Below are positions 34,088-43,343 of a stretch of 64,000 nucleotides of DNA, piece after piece. The notes beneath the pieces were generated by a model that saw nothing but the letters and a program-made list of their open reading frames with translations, was not told where the DNA came from and made no database searches. Within the stretch, counting starts at the first letter, position 1. Each line of letters begins with the position of its first letter. The stretch spans positions 124,001-188,000 of the forward strand of contig CP155577.1 of NCBI GenBank assembly GCA_001306305.2. Reading direction: 5' to 3'. Origin of the DNA: Citromicrobium bathyomarinum (GTDB lineage: Bacteria; Pseudomonadota; Alphaproteobacteria; Sphingomonadales; Sphingomonadaceae). The position numbers and the translations under genes are program-made.

Positions 34088-36766
34088 TCATATCTCCAGT
34101 CGTTCGTCGAACATCGTCTGCCAGGTTCGCGCGACCTCCTGCCGCGCCTCGGCCATGCGGTGCAAGAGCGCATCGATATCCGCGCACCCGCACGCCCGCG
34201 CGAGCGCTTCGCCGGATGGGCCCTGCGACACCGCGAGATCGGGCGCGAGCAGTCGCGCGGCGACGATCAGCCGGGTGAGAAAGTCGTGCGCCTCGGCAAA
34301 TTCGCGCGTCAGCGTGCCCGCGTGGACCAGCGTTTCGCACACCTTCGCCAGCCGCGGATCGAGCGCGACACGGTCGCGCAGCTGGATGAAGTGGAGGATG
34401 AACTCGATATCGACCAGCCCCCCGCGCAGCAGCTTGGCGTCAAGCGGGCCCTTGGCCGGCTTGTGCTCCGCCATGTCGGAACGCATTTTCAGGATGTCCT
34501 GCCGCAGCGTGACCGGATCGCGCGGCGCGCACAGCACGTCGCGGATAATCTCCTCCACCTGGGCGCGCGCGGAGAAGGAGCCTGCGACCACGCGGGCACG
34601 CGCCAGCGCCATATGCTCCCACGTCCATGCCGATTCGCGCTGGTAGCGGGCGAAACTCTCCACGCTCACCGCGAGCGGCCCCTGCGCGCCCTGCGGCCGC
34701 AGCCTGGTGTCGATTTCGTAAAGCGGGCCTTCGGCGGTCGGGACGCTCATCGCCACGCTCACCCGCTGGGCGAGGCGATTATAATAGCGCGTCGCGCTGA
34801 CGGGACGCTCACCGTCGCTCTCCGCCGCGTGGTCGCCGGTGAACAGATAGATGATGTCGAGGTCGGAGGCATGGGTCAGCGCCTCTCCGCCCAGTCGCCC
34901 GAGGCCGAGGATCACCATCTCGCTGTCGGCGATGCTTCCGTGGGTCCGCGCGTAATCCGCCACCGTCCCATCGAGCGCAGCCTGCAGCGCCGCCTCAGCC
35001 ACGGTCGCAAACCCGGTCGCGATTTCGAGCGGGTCGTGCACCCCGCCGATCAGCTGCACGCCGAGGGCAAACCGCTGTTCGCCGGTGACCACCCTGATCC
35101 GGTCGAGCAGCGCCTCGTAGTTACCCTGGGGCTCGGCCCGCATCATCCGGCGACGCAGCGTGGGGACGCTCTCGGGAAGGTCGAGTGCGGAGCGATCGAT
35201 CAGCGCGTCGAACAGGGCCGGGCGTAGCGCGAGATCGTTGGCGAGCGGCGGGGCAAGCGTGATGATCGAGAGCAGCTGGTCGAGCAATGCCGGGCGCGCT
35301 TCGAGCAGGCGAAACAGGTTGATCCCGCTCGGCAAAGCTTCCAGCAATCGTTCCAGCCGCACGATCGCGCGATCCGGTTCGGACGAAGCGGCCAGCGCGT
35401 CGAGCAGCGGGGGCAGGATACGACGGAACGCGTTCTGCGCATCGGTGCTGCGCAGCGCGCGGTAGCGCCCGTCGAGCCAGCCGGAGACCCGATCCGCCAT
35501 CGCCGATTCGTCCGCCAGCGGGCTCGCCGCAACCAGTTCGCGCACCGGGCGCTGCTTGGCCGCGCCCGTCTCACTCGCTTCGAGCAGCCGGTCGAACGCT
35601 TGCGCAGCAGCGCTCATATGCGGTTCGAGGTCGGCCAGCAGACCGGCCCCGTCGGCAAAACCGTCAAGATGCGCAAGCCGCTCCAGCGCCTCGCCTTCGG
35701 GGACCGTATGGGTCTGCCGGTCTTCCATCATCTGGATGCGGTGTTCGACCACGCGCAGCCGGGCGTAGGCATCGGCGAGCTGCGTTGCGACGTCATGCTC
35801 GACGATATCCGCGCGGGCGAGCGCATGCAGCGCGGCACGCGTATCGCTGCTGCGCAGGCGAGGTAGCCGCCCGCCATGGATCAGCTGGTGGGTCTGGGCG
35901 AAGAACTCGATCTCGCGAATGCCGCCCCGCCCGCGCTTGAGGTCGAAGCCGGGGCCAAGCTTCGGCTCGCCACCATAGGCCTCGCGAATCCGCACACGCA
36001 GCTGGGCAATGTCGTCGATCGCGCCGAAATCCACGCTCCGTCGCCAGACGAAGGGCCGGATGCTGGCGAGAAACCGCTCGCCCCGCTCCACGTCCCCCGC
36101 CGCCGAGCGCGCGCGGATGAACGCGGCGCGCTCCCACGCCAGCGCCGCGCTTTCGTAATGCGAGGCGGCTGCGTTGACCGACACCGCCAGCGGGGTGACC
36201 TCCGCCGCCGGGCGCAGCCGCAGGTCGACCCTAAAGACGTACCCCTCATCGGTATGATCGGCGAGCAGGCGGACGATATCGCGAGCCATGCGCTGCGCTG
36301 TTTCTGCGGGTGACGAGCGCTCGCCATGCGCCAGCACAGCAGGATCGAACAGCAGGATCGGGTCGATGTCCGAACTGTAGTTGAGTTCGCCCGCACCATG
36401 CTTGCCCAGCGCGAGCGCGAAGAATCCATCGACACTGTCCATCGTCGTGCGCGCGCGCGCCGCCTCCGCGATCGCGCGGTCGAGCGAGCGATCGGCAAAG
36501 GCGGACAGGCGCGCCATCACCTCATCGAGCGACAGCACCCCGGCAAGGTCGCCGATCGCCAGCGTCAGCGCGAGGGCCAGCCGCTCTCTCCGCAGGGCAA
36601 CGCCAATGTCCGCGCCGTCGCCCGCGTGCGCGCAGTAATCGAACGCGGCATCCAGATCGCCCGCCGCCAGCAGAGCGGCTAGCTCCGGCAGGCGTTCGAG
36701 GCTGCGTGCAAGGAAGGGCGCGTTGCGCTGCGCCCGGTCGATCGCGGATTGCCATTCGCCAGCCAT
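34088..36766 (-). CDS. glnE: Bifunctional glutamine synthetase adenylyltransferase / adenylyl-removing enzyme
   Basis: An 892-residue protein with two nucleotidyltransferase domains linked by a PII-response region. The N-terminal (deadenylylating) domain has NYSSDIDPILLFD near 129 and the C-terminal (adenylylating) domain has ASDLDIIYLF near 632; both Asp pairs are intact. It controls glutamine synthetase activity according to nitrogen status. The length is slightly shorter than the E. coli enzyme but normal for sphingomonads. bcp follows at 3 bp. Confidence 0.95.
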   Translation of the reverse strand: MAGEWQSAIDRAQRNAPFLARSLERLPELAALLAAGDLDAAFDYCAHAGDGADIGVALRRERLALALTLAIGDLAGVLSLDEVMARLSAFADRSLDRAIAEAARARTTMDSVDGFFALALGKHGAGELNYSSDIDPILLFDPAVLAHGERSSPAETAQRMARDIVRLLADHTDEGYVFRVDLRLRPAAEVTPLAVSVNAAASHYESAALAWERAAFIRARSAAGDVERGERFLASIRPFVWRRSVDFGAIDDIAQLRVRIREAYGGEPKLGPGFDLKRGRGGIREIEFFAQTHQLIHGGRLPRLRSSDTRAALHALARADIVEHDVATQLADAYARLRVVEHRIQMMEDRQTHTVPEGEALERLAHLDGFADGAGLLADLEPHMSAAAQAFDRLLEASETGAAKQRPVRELVAASPLADESAMADRVSGWLDGRYRALRSTDAQNAFRRILPPLLDALAASSEPDRAIVRLERLLEALPSGINLFRLLEARPALLDQLLSIITLAPPLANDLALRPALFDALIDRSALDLPESVPTLRRRMMRAEPQGNYEALLDRIRVVTGEQRFALGVQLIGGVHDPLEIATGFATVAEAALQAALDGTVADYARTHGSIADSEMVILGLGRLGGEALTHASDLDIIYLFTGDHAAESDGERPVSATRYYNRLAQRVSVAMSVPTAEGPLYEIDTRLRPQGAQGPLAVSVESFARYQRESAWTWEHMALARARVVAGSFSARAQVEEIIRDVLCAPRDPVTLRQDILKMRSDMAEHKPAKGPLDAKLLRGGLVDIEFILHFIQLRDRVALDPRLAKVCETLVHAGTLTREFAEAHDFLTRLIVAARLLAPDLAVSQGPSGEALARACGCADIDALLHRMAEARQEVARTWQTMFDERLEI

Positions 36767-36885
36767 TGGTTTGCCCTGCCCGTTGCCCCCGGTGGTGGCA
36801 AGCGCACTGTGGCAGCCCTCTCGCTTGCCCTGCGGCGCACAGTTTGCAACAAGCGCGCCGAAGCGAACTCCCCGGAGAACCTGAG

Positions 36886-38586
36886 ATGAAACGCATTCTT
36901 GTCGTGGCGGCCGCCGCCCTCGCCCTTGCCGGTTGCGATGCCGCCGTATTGTCCGGTTCGGACGGGAATGACGACACGCTCGACATTCCAGAGATTGCCG
37001 ATGGCGACATCTCCGAAAAGACGATGGTCGATGTCACCCGCGAGCTGTCGTCCGACGAGTTCGAAGGCCGCATGCCCGGCTCCGAAGGCGAGAAGAAAAC
37101 CGTCGAACTGCTGACGCAGCGGTTCGAGGCGGCCGGCCTCCAGCCTGGAAACGACGGCAAGTGGACGCAGGACGTCCCGCTGGTCGAAATCACCGGGAGC
37201 GATTTCGCGCCGCTGTCGATCACCGGCGGCAAGGACGGCGGGATGGCGTTCGAATATGGCAAGGACTGGGTCGGTGTAAGCTATCGCGAGACCCCGCGCA
37301 CCCGGATCAACAACAGCGAACTGGTGTTCGTCGGCTACGGCATCAACGCGCCCGAGCGCGGCTGGAACGATTACGAAGGGCTCGACATGAAGGGGAAGAC
37401 CGCGGTCATCCTCGTCAATGATCCCGATTTCGGTGCCGAGGATCTCGAAGGGCCGTTCAACGGCAAGGCGATGACCTATTACGGGCGCTGGACCTACAAG
37501 TTTGAAGAGGCCGCCCGGCAGGGAGCCGCAGCCGCGCTGATCATCCACGAGACCGAGCCTGCCTCCTACGGCTGGAACGTCGTCGAAAGCAGCTGGTCCG
37601 GCCCGCAGGCCTACCCGCAGCGGGGCGAGAACGCGCCGGCGCTGACCGAAATGAACGGCTGGATTCAGAACGATGTCGCGCAGAAGATTTTCACTGCGGC
37701 GGGCAAGGATCTCGCCAAGTTGAAGGAAGCTGCGCGCAAGAAGGATTTCAAGGCGGTGCCGCTGGACGTGCAGGCGTCGACCAGCTTCGCCAACGAAACC
37801 CGCGAATACATGTCGCAGAACGTGATCGGCATTCTGCCGGGCACCAAGCGGCCCGAGGAATACGTGCTCTACACCGCGCACTGGGATCACCTTGGCCGCT
37901 GCACGCCCGCCGATGACGGCGACGACATCTGCAACGGCGCGGTCGACAATGCCACCGGCACCGCAGCGCTGGTCGCACTGGCCGAAGCGCAGGCGAAGGC
38001 GGGCGCGGCGGATCGCAGCATGGTGTTCCTCGCGGTCACCGCAGAGGAACAGGGCCTGCTCGGCTCGACCTATTACGCGCAGAACCCGGTCTTCCCGCTC
38101 GACCAGACGGTCGGCGGGGTGAACATGGACGCCTTCCTGATCGCAGGCCCGGCGCGCGATGTGACCGTGGTCGGCCCGGGCAAGTCGCAGCTCGACGAAT
38201 TCCTCGCCGCTGCGCTGAAGGCCGATGGCCGGATCGCGACCGACAACCCCAATCCGGAAGCGGGATACTACTACCGTTCCGACCACTTCCCCTTCGCCAA
38301 GCAGGGCGTGCCGATGCTCTATCTCGACGGTGGCGAGGATCTGGTCGACGGCGGGCGTGAGGCCGGAGAGGCGGTCGCCAAGGAATACCGCGACAACCGG
38401 TATCACGGGCCCAAGGACGAGTTCGACGAGAACTGGGACTGGTCGGGCGTGATGGCCGACCTGCAGCTCTATTACCGTCTGGGCCGCATGATGGCGATGT
38501 CGACCAGCTGGCCCAACTGGGTCGAGGGCGACGAATTCCGCGGCATTCGCGACGAGAGCTGCGCCGCGACCAACGCAGGTTGCTGA
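36886..38586 (+). CDS. M28 family zinc aminopeptidase, lipoprotein
   Basis: A 566-residue protein with lipobox LALAGC (Cys17). A PA domain is inserted around residues 130-270. The M28 metal site includes His332 in TAHWDHLG, Asp354 in GAVDNATGT, the Glu pair 387-388 in TAEEQG, Asp in VNMD and a late His in RSDHFPFAKQGVP. It should remove N-terminal residues from peptides at the cell envelope. GGAG precedes the ATG; a longer in-frame version from 36706 would overlap glnE on the other strand and lose the lipobox start. Confidence 0.93.
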   Translation: MKRILVVAAAALALAGCDAAVLSGSDGNDDTLDIPEIADGDISEKTMVDVTRELSSDEFEGRMPGSEGEKKTVELLTQRFEAAGLQPGNDGKWTQDVPLVEITGSDFAPLSITGGKDGGMAFEYGKDWVGVSYRETPRTRINNSELVFVGYGINAPERGWNDYEGLDMKGKTAVILVNDPDFGAEDLEGPFNGKAMTYYGRWTYKFEEAARQGAAAALIIHETEPASYGWNVVESSWSGPQAYPQRGENAPALTEMNGWIQNDVAQKIFTAAGKDLAKLKEAARKKDFKAVPLDVQASTSFANETREYMSQNVIGILPGTKRPEEYVLYTAHWDHLGRCTPADDGDDICNGAVDNATGTAALVALAEAQAKAGAADRSMVFLAVTAEEQGLLGSTYYAQNPVFPLDQTVGGVNMDAFLIAGPARDVTVVGPGKSQLDEFLAAALKADGRIATDNPNPEAGYYYRSDHFPFAKQGVPMLYLDGGEDLVDGGREAGEAVAKEYRDNRYHGPKDEFDENWDWSGVMADLQLYYRLGRMMAMSTSWPNWVEGDEFRGIRDESCAATNAGC

Positions 38587-38617
38587 CCGGCTCGTGACCC
38601 AACAGAAGGTGCGCGCA

Positions 38618-39598
38618 ATGCGGCTCCCCGCAGAGTGGGAGCCGCAGGACTGGTTGTGGATCGGCTTCCCGCATGATCCGGACGAGTGGGGCGATGCCTT
38701 CGCTCCCGCGCAGGAGGAGATCGCAGCCTTCGCCAACGCGGTTGCCGAGAGCGGGCAGGAAGTCCGCCTGCTGGTCCGCGATGCCGCGAACGAGGCGCGC
38801 GCGAAGGCGCTGGTGACGGGCGCGGTCCATCTCGAACGGCGCACCTATGGCGATGTCTGGCTACGCGACACCGGCCCGCTCACCGGCTTCGACGGCGCGA
38901 CGCGTCGCGCAGTGCGCCCCGGCTTCAACGGCTGGGGCGGCAAATACCTGATGGCGGGCGACGATGCGATCGCGGCGGAGCTGGCCGGGGACGAGGGCCT
39001 GCCGGTCGACCGGCCCGACTGGATCCTCGAAGGCGGTGCGATCGACACCGATGGACAGGGCACGGTCCTGACCACCGAGCAATGCCTGCTCAACCCCAAT
39101 CGCAATCCCGCACTCGGTCGCGAGCAGATCGAGCAGCGGCTGGCCCGCGATCTGGGCCTGACGCGCGTCGTGTGGCTCGGCGACGGGCTGCTCAACGACC
39201 ATACCGATGGCCATGTCGACAACCTCGCGCGGTTCGTCGCTCCGGGTATGGTCGCGCTGGCCGAGCCCTTCGGCAGCGACGACCCCAACGCGGATGTTTA
39301 TGCCGACGCCAAGGCCAGGCTCGAAGCCGCGGGGCTGACGGTTGCGGCGATACCCTCACCCGGCCTCGTCACGCGCGGGGACTGGGTCGAGCCTGCCAGC
39401 TACGCCAATTTTCTGATCGCCAATTCGATTGTCGCGGTGCCGACTTTCGGTGTGCCGCAGGATGAAGACGCGGTCGCCGCGATCGATGCGCTGTTTCCGG
39501 ATCGATCCGCGATCGGCTTGCCGATGCGCGCAGTGCTGGCCGGCGGTGGCGGCTTCCATTGCGCCAGCATGCAGATGCCCAGCGCTCCGACGCGGTAG
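38618..39598 (+). CDS. aguA: Agmatine deiminase / peptidyl-arginine deiminase family
   Basis: A 326-residue guanidino-modifying enzyme that converts agmatine to N-carbamoylputrescine, a route to putrescine. The start region MRLPAEWEPQDWLWIGFPH is typical. DVWLRDTGP and the active-site Cys in GGGGFHCASMQMP near the C-terminus are conserved, as is NDHTDGHVDNLARF with the catalytic His and Asp. I chose ATG 38618 because AGAAGG stands 8 nt before it; a GTG at 38594 is the alternative. It begins 31 bp after the M28 peptidase stop. Confidence 0.9.
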   Translation: MRLPAEWEPQDWLWIGFPHDPDEWGDAFAPAQEEIAAFANAVAESGQEVRLLVRDAANEARAKALVTGAVHLERRTYGDVWLRDTGPLTGFDGATRRAVRPGFNGWGGKYLMAGDDAIAAELAGDEGLPVDRPDWILEGGAIDTDGQGTVLTTEQCLLNPNRNPALGREQIEQRLARDLGLTRVVWLGDGLLNDHTDGHVDNLARFVAPGMVALAEPFGSDDPNADVYADAKARLEAAGLTVAAIPSPGLVTRGDWVEPASYANFLIANSIVAVPTFGVPQDEDAVAAIDALFPDRSAIGLPMRAVLAGGGGFHCASMQMPSAPTR

Positions 39599-39633
39599 GA
39601 CTTTCTTAAGGCGCACACGCCAAGCTGGTGCGC

Positions 39634-39753
39634 ATGATCCGCTCCATCGCCATCGCCCGCCGGTTCGAGGCGCTTTCCGCCGCCCGCACGATCATCGTAT
39701 CGGCCTGCGCGATCGCGCTGATCGTGGCCGAGCGCTTCGTCCCGGTCTTCTAG
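39634..39753 (+). CDS. Possible 39-residue membrane peptide
   Basis: A short frame (MIRSIAIARRFEALSAARTI...) with a basic N-terminus and one hydrophobic helix (TIIVSACAIALIVAERFV), ending VPVF. It fills the space after the agmatine deiminase gene, and its TAG interlocks with the stop of the convergent TauE gene as CTAG. No ribosome binding site is strong, and the hydrophobicity could be chance. Treat it as a candidate only. Confidence 0.4.
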   Translation: MIRSIAIARRFEALSAARTIIVSACAIALIVAERFVPVF

Positions 39754-40496
39754 ACGACCAGCTTGAGCAGCGCGGCCAGCGCCGCTGCGGCCAGCACCAC
39801 ACCCACGAAGATGCGCCACGCGCGGTCGGACACGTGCCCGTCCGCCCTGCGCCCCAGCCATGTGCCCAAGATCACGACCGGCAGCAGCATCGCGCCCAGC
39901 AGTGCGAGTCGCCACTCCATCCGCCCGAGCGCAATGCCCGATCCGATCCCGATCATCGCCGCGAAGGTGAAGATCAGGATCATCGAGCTCTTCGCCATCT
40001 GCCGGGGAATCGCGCGCCCGACATAATAGGGCACCACCGGCGGGCCGGGCATCCCGGCGAAACCTGTGAGAATACCGGTCGCCACGCCGGTCAGCCCGGT
40101 GGTCACCATGCCGGGCCGCTCAGGCTCGCGGACCGGGAACAGCATCGCGAAGAAGGCGGAGAGCGCAACCAGCGCGATCAGCAGGCGCGCGATGTTCGGC
40201 GGAGTCGCCGCGAGCAGGGCCAGGCCCGGCAGCGTGGTCAGCAGGACCAGCAGGATGATCGTCCACACGCTGCGCTCCGCCTCGCGCAGCAGGCGCGGCA
40301 GTTCGAGCCCGCCGATCAGCAGCGCGACCACATTGGTGGTCAGCACCGCCTCGACCGGGGTCAGCGTCAGCGCGAGCACCGGCACCAGCAGGATCGCGAG
40401 CCCGAAGCCCGCCAGCCCGCGAATGAACGCTGCCGTGAGCCCCGTGCCCAGCGCGACTGCGAGTTGCAGCCAGGTGAAACCGGCGAAGATCTCCAA
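39750..40496 (-). CDS. TauE/SafE family membrane transporter
   Basis: A 248-residue protein with about eight hydrophobic helices. GLAGFGLAILLVPVLALTLTP near the N-terminus and the repeated GxxAG.PGPP element (TGFAGMPGPPVVPYYVG) are features of TauE/SafE permeases, which export sulfite, sulfoacetate or related anions. It starts 4 bp after thrS ends on the same strand. The substrate is unknown, and no sulfur gene is beside it. Confidence 0.88.
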   Translation of the reverse strand: MEIFAGFTWLQLAVALGTGLTAAFIRGLAGFGLAILLVPVLALTLTPVEAVLTTNVVALLIGGLELPRLLREAERSVWTIILLVLLTTLPGLALLAATPPNIARLLIALVALSAFFAMLFPVREPERPGMVTTGLTGVATGILTGFAGMPGPPVVPYYVGRAIPRQMAKSSMILIFTFAAMIGIGSGIALGRMEWRLALLGAMLLPVVILGTWLGRRADGHVSDRAWRIFVGVVLAAAALAALLKLVV

Positions 40497-40500
40497 GACG

Positions 40501-42510
40501 TCAGTCGCGCAGGTCGGCCAAGAGATCAGGCGGGGTCGCGCCGTCGCGCAGCATCGCGATCGCCTCGTCGAGGCTCATCACCCGCTGTTCCCTCTCGCCC
40601 AGCGTGCGGACGGCGACCGTGCCTTCCTCCGCCTCGCGCTTGCCGACCACCAGCAGGTGCGGGACCTTGGCGAGCGAGTGCTCGCGCACCTTGTAGTTGA
40701 TCTTCTCGTTGCGAAGATCGCTCTCGGCGCGAATGCCCGCCGCGCGAAGCTTGGCCAGCGCTTCACTGGCGTAGTCGTCCGCATCAGAAACGATCGTCGC
40801 GACCACCGCCTGCGTCGGCGCGAGCCACACGGGCAGCTTGCCGGCGAAATGCTCGATCAGGATGCCGATGAAGCGTTCGTAGCTGCCGAAGATCGCGCGG
40901 TGGAGCATCACCGGGCGATGCTTCTCGCCATCCTCGCCGATATAGCTCGCGTCCAGGCGCTCGGGCAGCACGCGGTCGCCTTGGATCGTGCCGACCTGCC
41001 AGGTCCGCCCGATCGCGTCGGTCAGATGCCATTCGAGTTTGGGGGCGTAGAACGCACCTTCGCCCGGCAGTTCTTCCCAGCCGTACTCGTCGTTCATCAT
41101 GCCCGCTTCGGCCACCGCGTCGCGCAGTTCCTGCTCGGCCTTGTCCCAGTCGGCATCCGAGCCGAAGCGCTGTTCGGGGCGCAGCGCCAGCTTGATCGCG
41201 TATTTGAAGCCGAAGTCGCGATAGACCGCGTCCGCCAGCTCGATGAAGGCGCGCACTTCCTCGACCACCTGTTTCTCGGTGCAGAAGATATGCGCGTCGT
41301 CCTGCGTGAACTGGCGCACGCGCATCAGCCCGTGCAGCGCGCCGTGCGGTTCGTTGCGGTGGCAGCAGCCCATTTCGCCCAGCCGGATCGGCAGCTCGCG
41401 ATAGCTGGTAATGCCCTGCTTGAAGACGAGGACGTGCGCCGGGCAGTTCATCGGCTTGAGCGCCATCCAGTCGGCGTCCTTGGACACCAGCTCGCCCTCG
41501 TCCTCGGTATTGGGCACCTCGTCGGGGATGACGAACATGTTCTCGCGATACTTGCCCCAGTGGCCGGACTGCTCCCACTGGCGCGCGTCCATCACCTGCG
41601 GGGTCTTGATCTCGCGATAGCCCGCACCGTCCATCTTGCGGCGCATGTAGGATTCGAGCTGGCGCCAGATCTTGTAGCCTTGCGGGTGCCAGAAGACGCT
41701 GCCGTGCGCCTCTTCCTGCAGGTGGAACAGGTCCATCTCACGGCCCAGCTTGCGGTGGTCGCGCTTGGCGGCTTCCTCCAGCCGGTGAAGATGCTCGTTC
41801 AGCTGCTTCTTGTTGAGCCAGCCGGTGCCGTAGATGCGGCTGAGCATCGCGTTCTTCTGGTCGCCGCGCCAGTAGGCACCGCTCACGCGCGTCAGCTTGA
41901 ACGCCTGCGGGTCGAGCTTGCCGGTGCTGGCGAGATGCGGCCCGCGGCACATGTCCAGCCAGTCGCCCTGGCGGTAGATCGTCAGTTCCTCGCCCTCGGG
42001 AAGCTCGGCGGCCCATTCGGCCTTGAAGCTCTCGCCATGGTCCTTGAACCACTGGATCAGCTGCTGGCGGGTCCACACCTCACGCTCGAGCGGGGTATCC
42101 GCCGCGATAATCCGGCGCATCTCCTCCTCGATCTTCGGCAGGTCTTCCTCGGTGAAGGCACCGCGTCCCTCGGCCGGGGCGAAGTCGTAGTAGAAGCCGT
42201 CATCGGTCGCGGGGCCGAAGGTGATCTGGGTGCCGGGGAACAGGTTCTGGACCGCTTCGGCGAGCACGTGCGCATAGTCGTGCCGGGCCAGCTCCAGCGC
42301 CTCGTCGACATCCTTGCTGGTCACCAGCGCCAGCTGCGCGTCGCCTTCGAAGGGCCGCGTGATGTCGCGCAGTTCGCCGTTCACGCGGGCAGCGATCGCC
42401 GCCTTGGCGAGGCCGGGGCCGATCGCGGCGGCGACATCCGCCGGAGTCGATCCTTCCGGCATCTCGCGCACGGAGCCATCGGGCAGGCTGATCTTGAGCA
42501 GTTCGGTCAT
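40501..42510 (-). CDS. thrS: Threonyl-tRNA synthetase
   Basis: A 669-residue class II synthetase with TGS and editing domains at the N-terminus ([19 protein letters not shown]), the catalytic core with [12 protein letters not shown] (zinc Cys) and FRYR-like motif 2 ([25 protein letters not shown]), and a C-terminal anticodon-binding domain. Charging of tRNA-Thr is its role. Upstream on the same strand are an exoribonuclease gene and then a short peptide frame with six Thr codons, so it may be part of a Thr-responsive transcript. Confidence 0.98.
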   Translation of the reverse strand: MTELLKISLPDGSVREMPEGSTPADVAAAIGPGLAKAAIAARVNGELRDITRPFEGDAQLALVTSKDVDEALELARHDYAHVLAEAVQNLFPGTQITFGPATDDGFYYDFAPAEGRGAFTEEDLPKIEEEMRRIIAADTPLEREVWTRQQLIQWFKDHGESFKAEWAAELPEGEELTIYRQGDWLDMCRGPHLASTGKLDPQAFKLTRVSGAYWRGDQKNAMLSRIYGTGWLNKKQLNEHLHRLEEAAKRDHRKLGREMDLFHLQEEAHGSVFWHPQGYKIWRQLESYMRRKMDGAGYREIKTPQVMDARQWEQSGHWGKYRENMFVIPDEVPNTEDEGELVSKDADWMALKPMNCPAHVLVFKQGITSYRELPIRLGEMGCCHRNEPHGALHGLMRVRQFTQDDAHIFCTEKQVVEEVRAFIELADAVYRDFGFKYAIKLALRPEQRFGSDADWDKAEQELRDAVAEAGMMNDEYGWEELPGEGAFYAPKLEWHLTDAIGRTWQVGTIQGDRVLPERLDASYIGEDGEKHRPVMLHRAIFGSYERFIGILIEHFAGKLPVWLAPTQAVVATIVSDADDYASEALAKLRAAGIRAESDLRNEKINYKVREHSLAKVPHLLVVGKREAEEGTVAVRTLGEREQRVMSLDEAIAMLRDGATPPDLLADLRD

Positions 42511-42580
42511 TTTATCGTGCTTTCGTCCGAGCAGTGTTCGGGAGAATAAGGTTCAAGCGCCTATGGTCGGCACAGCGCGG

Positions 42581-43087
42581 CTAGGCAACGGTGCTCTCAC
42601 CGCAGGTGTTGCGAAGCAGGGCCAGGTCGGCTTCCTCCATGCCGCCCCGCTCGCCCGAGAGATTGCCTTCGACATAGGCCGCCAGGGCATGTGCATCGGC
42701 GAGCGCGTTGTGCGGCACCGCACTCACGCCAGCGGTATCGAAGCCGGGCAGGCTGAGCAGCAGGCAGGCATAGCGGAACGGATCGTTGCGCTTGCCCTGA
42801 TCGCGCAGCAGCATGCGGTTGAAGTGCACCAGATCCTCGGGCCAGTCGGCGATGAAGACATGCGGGCCATCATCCTTCCTGAGGAACTTCTGCATTTTCT
42901 TGACCGCCTGCAACCGCGCGACCGGCTCCTGGTCGAAATGCGGCACAACATACTCGCGCACCCAGGGCACGATCAGCTCGTGCGCATGCAGCACCTCATA
43001 GAAATGCGCGCCGTCCTGTCGCACCAGCGCGAGGCTGAGCAGTTGGCCGTCGGTGCCGTTGAATTCGGTGTCGATGTAATATCGCAT
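42581..43087 (-). CDS. 3'-5' exoribonuclease (DUF5051, RNase AS-like)
   Basis: A 168-residue DEDDh-type exonuclease: MRYYIDTEFNG gives the first Asp-Glu pair, IADWPEDL supplies the next Asp, and HNALADAHALA contains the final His and Asp. The compact layout matches RNase AS and related 3'-5' exoribonucleases. A GGGAA ribosome binding site lies 4 nt before the ATG and may be paired in a leader hairpin. It sits between a Thr-rich leader peptide and thrS, 70 bp upstream of thrS. Confidence 0.82.
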   Translation of the reverse strand: MRYYIDTEFNGTDGQLLSLALVRQDGAHFYEVLHAHELIVPWVREYVVPHFDQEPVARLQAVKKMQKFLRKDDGPHVFIADWPEDLVHFNRMLLRDQGKRNDPFRYACLLLSLPGFDTAGVSAVPHNALADAHALAAYVEGNLSGERGGMEEADLALLRNTCGESTVA

Positions 43088-43091
43088 GGGA

Positions 43092-43208
43092 TTCCCGCCG
43101 CGCCGTCAAATCCGGTTGCAGGTTCGGGAAGCAGGCGCAGCGCCACCCGAACCCGGGTGGCGATAATCGCGTCTCAATACGCGACCATCCGCCCCCGGTT
43201 GCCCGAGG
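43092..43208 (-). promoter_or_regulatory. Candidate attenuator RNA segments after the Thr-rich leader
   Basis: Hand folding of the minus-strand RNA gives: segment 1:2, a 6-bp hairpin CCUCGG-GCAA-CCGGGG (43193-43208); segment 2:3, CCGGGGGCG (43190-43198) with CGCCACCCGG (43153-43162), 9 bp with one bulged A; segment 3:4, CGCCACCCG-GGUU-CGGGUGGCG (43141-43162), 9 bp. 1:2 and 3:4 exclude 2:3. A further hairpin, UCGCGU/ACGCGA (43167-43184), spans the leader stop, and UUCCCG/CGGGAA (43092-43130) can hide the exoribonuclease ribosome binding site. No U-run follows 3:4. Confidence 0.5.
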
Positions 43209-43245
43209 TCGTGGTGGTCGTAGTCGAGGCGATCACGATGGCCAT
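43174..43245 (-). CDS. Thr-rich leader peptide (23 residues), probably leaderless
   Basis: The frame reads MAIVIASTTTTTTSG then NRGRMVAY and stop. Six consecutive codons are Thr (ACT ACG ACC ACC ACG ACC). The end of the Thr run followed by S-G-N resembles the E. coli thrL peptide, whose tail is TTGNGAG. The ATG lies 7 nt after a TATATT -10 box, so transcription may begin at the ATG itself. Downstream RNA can form alternative hairpins, and the next genes are an exoribonuclease and thrS. Its length, codon run and position make it a candidate threonine-sensing leader; conservation has not been tested. Confidence 0.55.
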   Translation of the reverse strand: MAIVIASTTTTTTSGNRGRMVAY

Positions 43246-43252
43246 GGGCCGG

Positions 43253-43280
43253 AATATAAGCCGCAAGCGCGCAAGGTCCA
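43253..43280 (-). promoter_or_regulatory. Promoter candidate for the Thr-rich leader
   Basis: On the minus strand, TGGACC (43275-43280), a 16-bp spacer and TATATT (43253-43258). The expected transcription start is at or next to 43245, the first base of the leader peptide ATG. The -10 is strong, and the -35 matches four of six bases. Confidence 0.45.
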
Positions 43281-43290
43281 GCACGATATT

Positions 43291-43319
43291 TGACAAGGGC
43301 GCTTTCATATATGGAAAGG
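43291..43319. promoter_or_regulatory. Upstream operator copy of the XRE operon (CTTTC-N7-GAAAG)
   Basis: A dyad CTTTC-ATATATG-GAAAG (43302-43318) preceded by TGACAAGGG. A second copy with the same TGACAAG prefix and dyad lies 53 bp downstream, that is about five helical turns. It probably binds the XRE regulator encoded by the third gene of the operon. It also lies 11 bp upstream of the -35 of the divergent Thr leader. Confidence 0.6.
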
Positions 43320-43343
43320 GTGGTTGACACGAGGCCCGAGTCG

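Noticed and set aside
43200-43327. Run of six Val codons on the plus strand, as a Val leader peptide
   Set aside because: It is the complement of the Thr run. There is no ATG close upstream, the frame has been open for hundreds of codons, and no valine or isoleucine gene follows.
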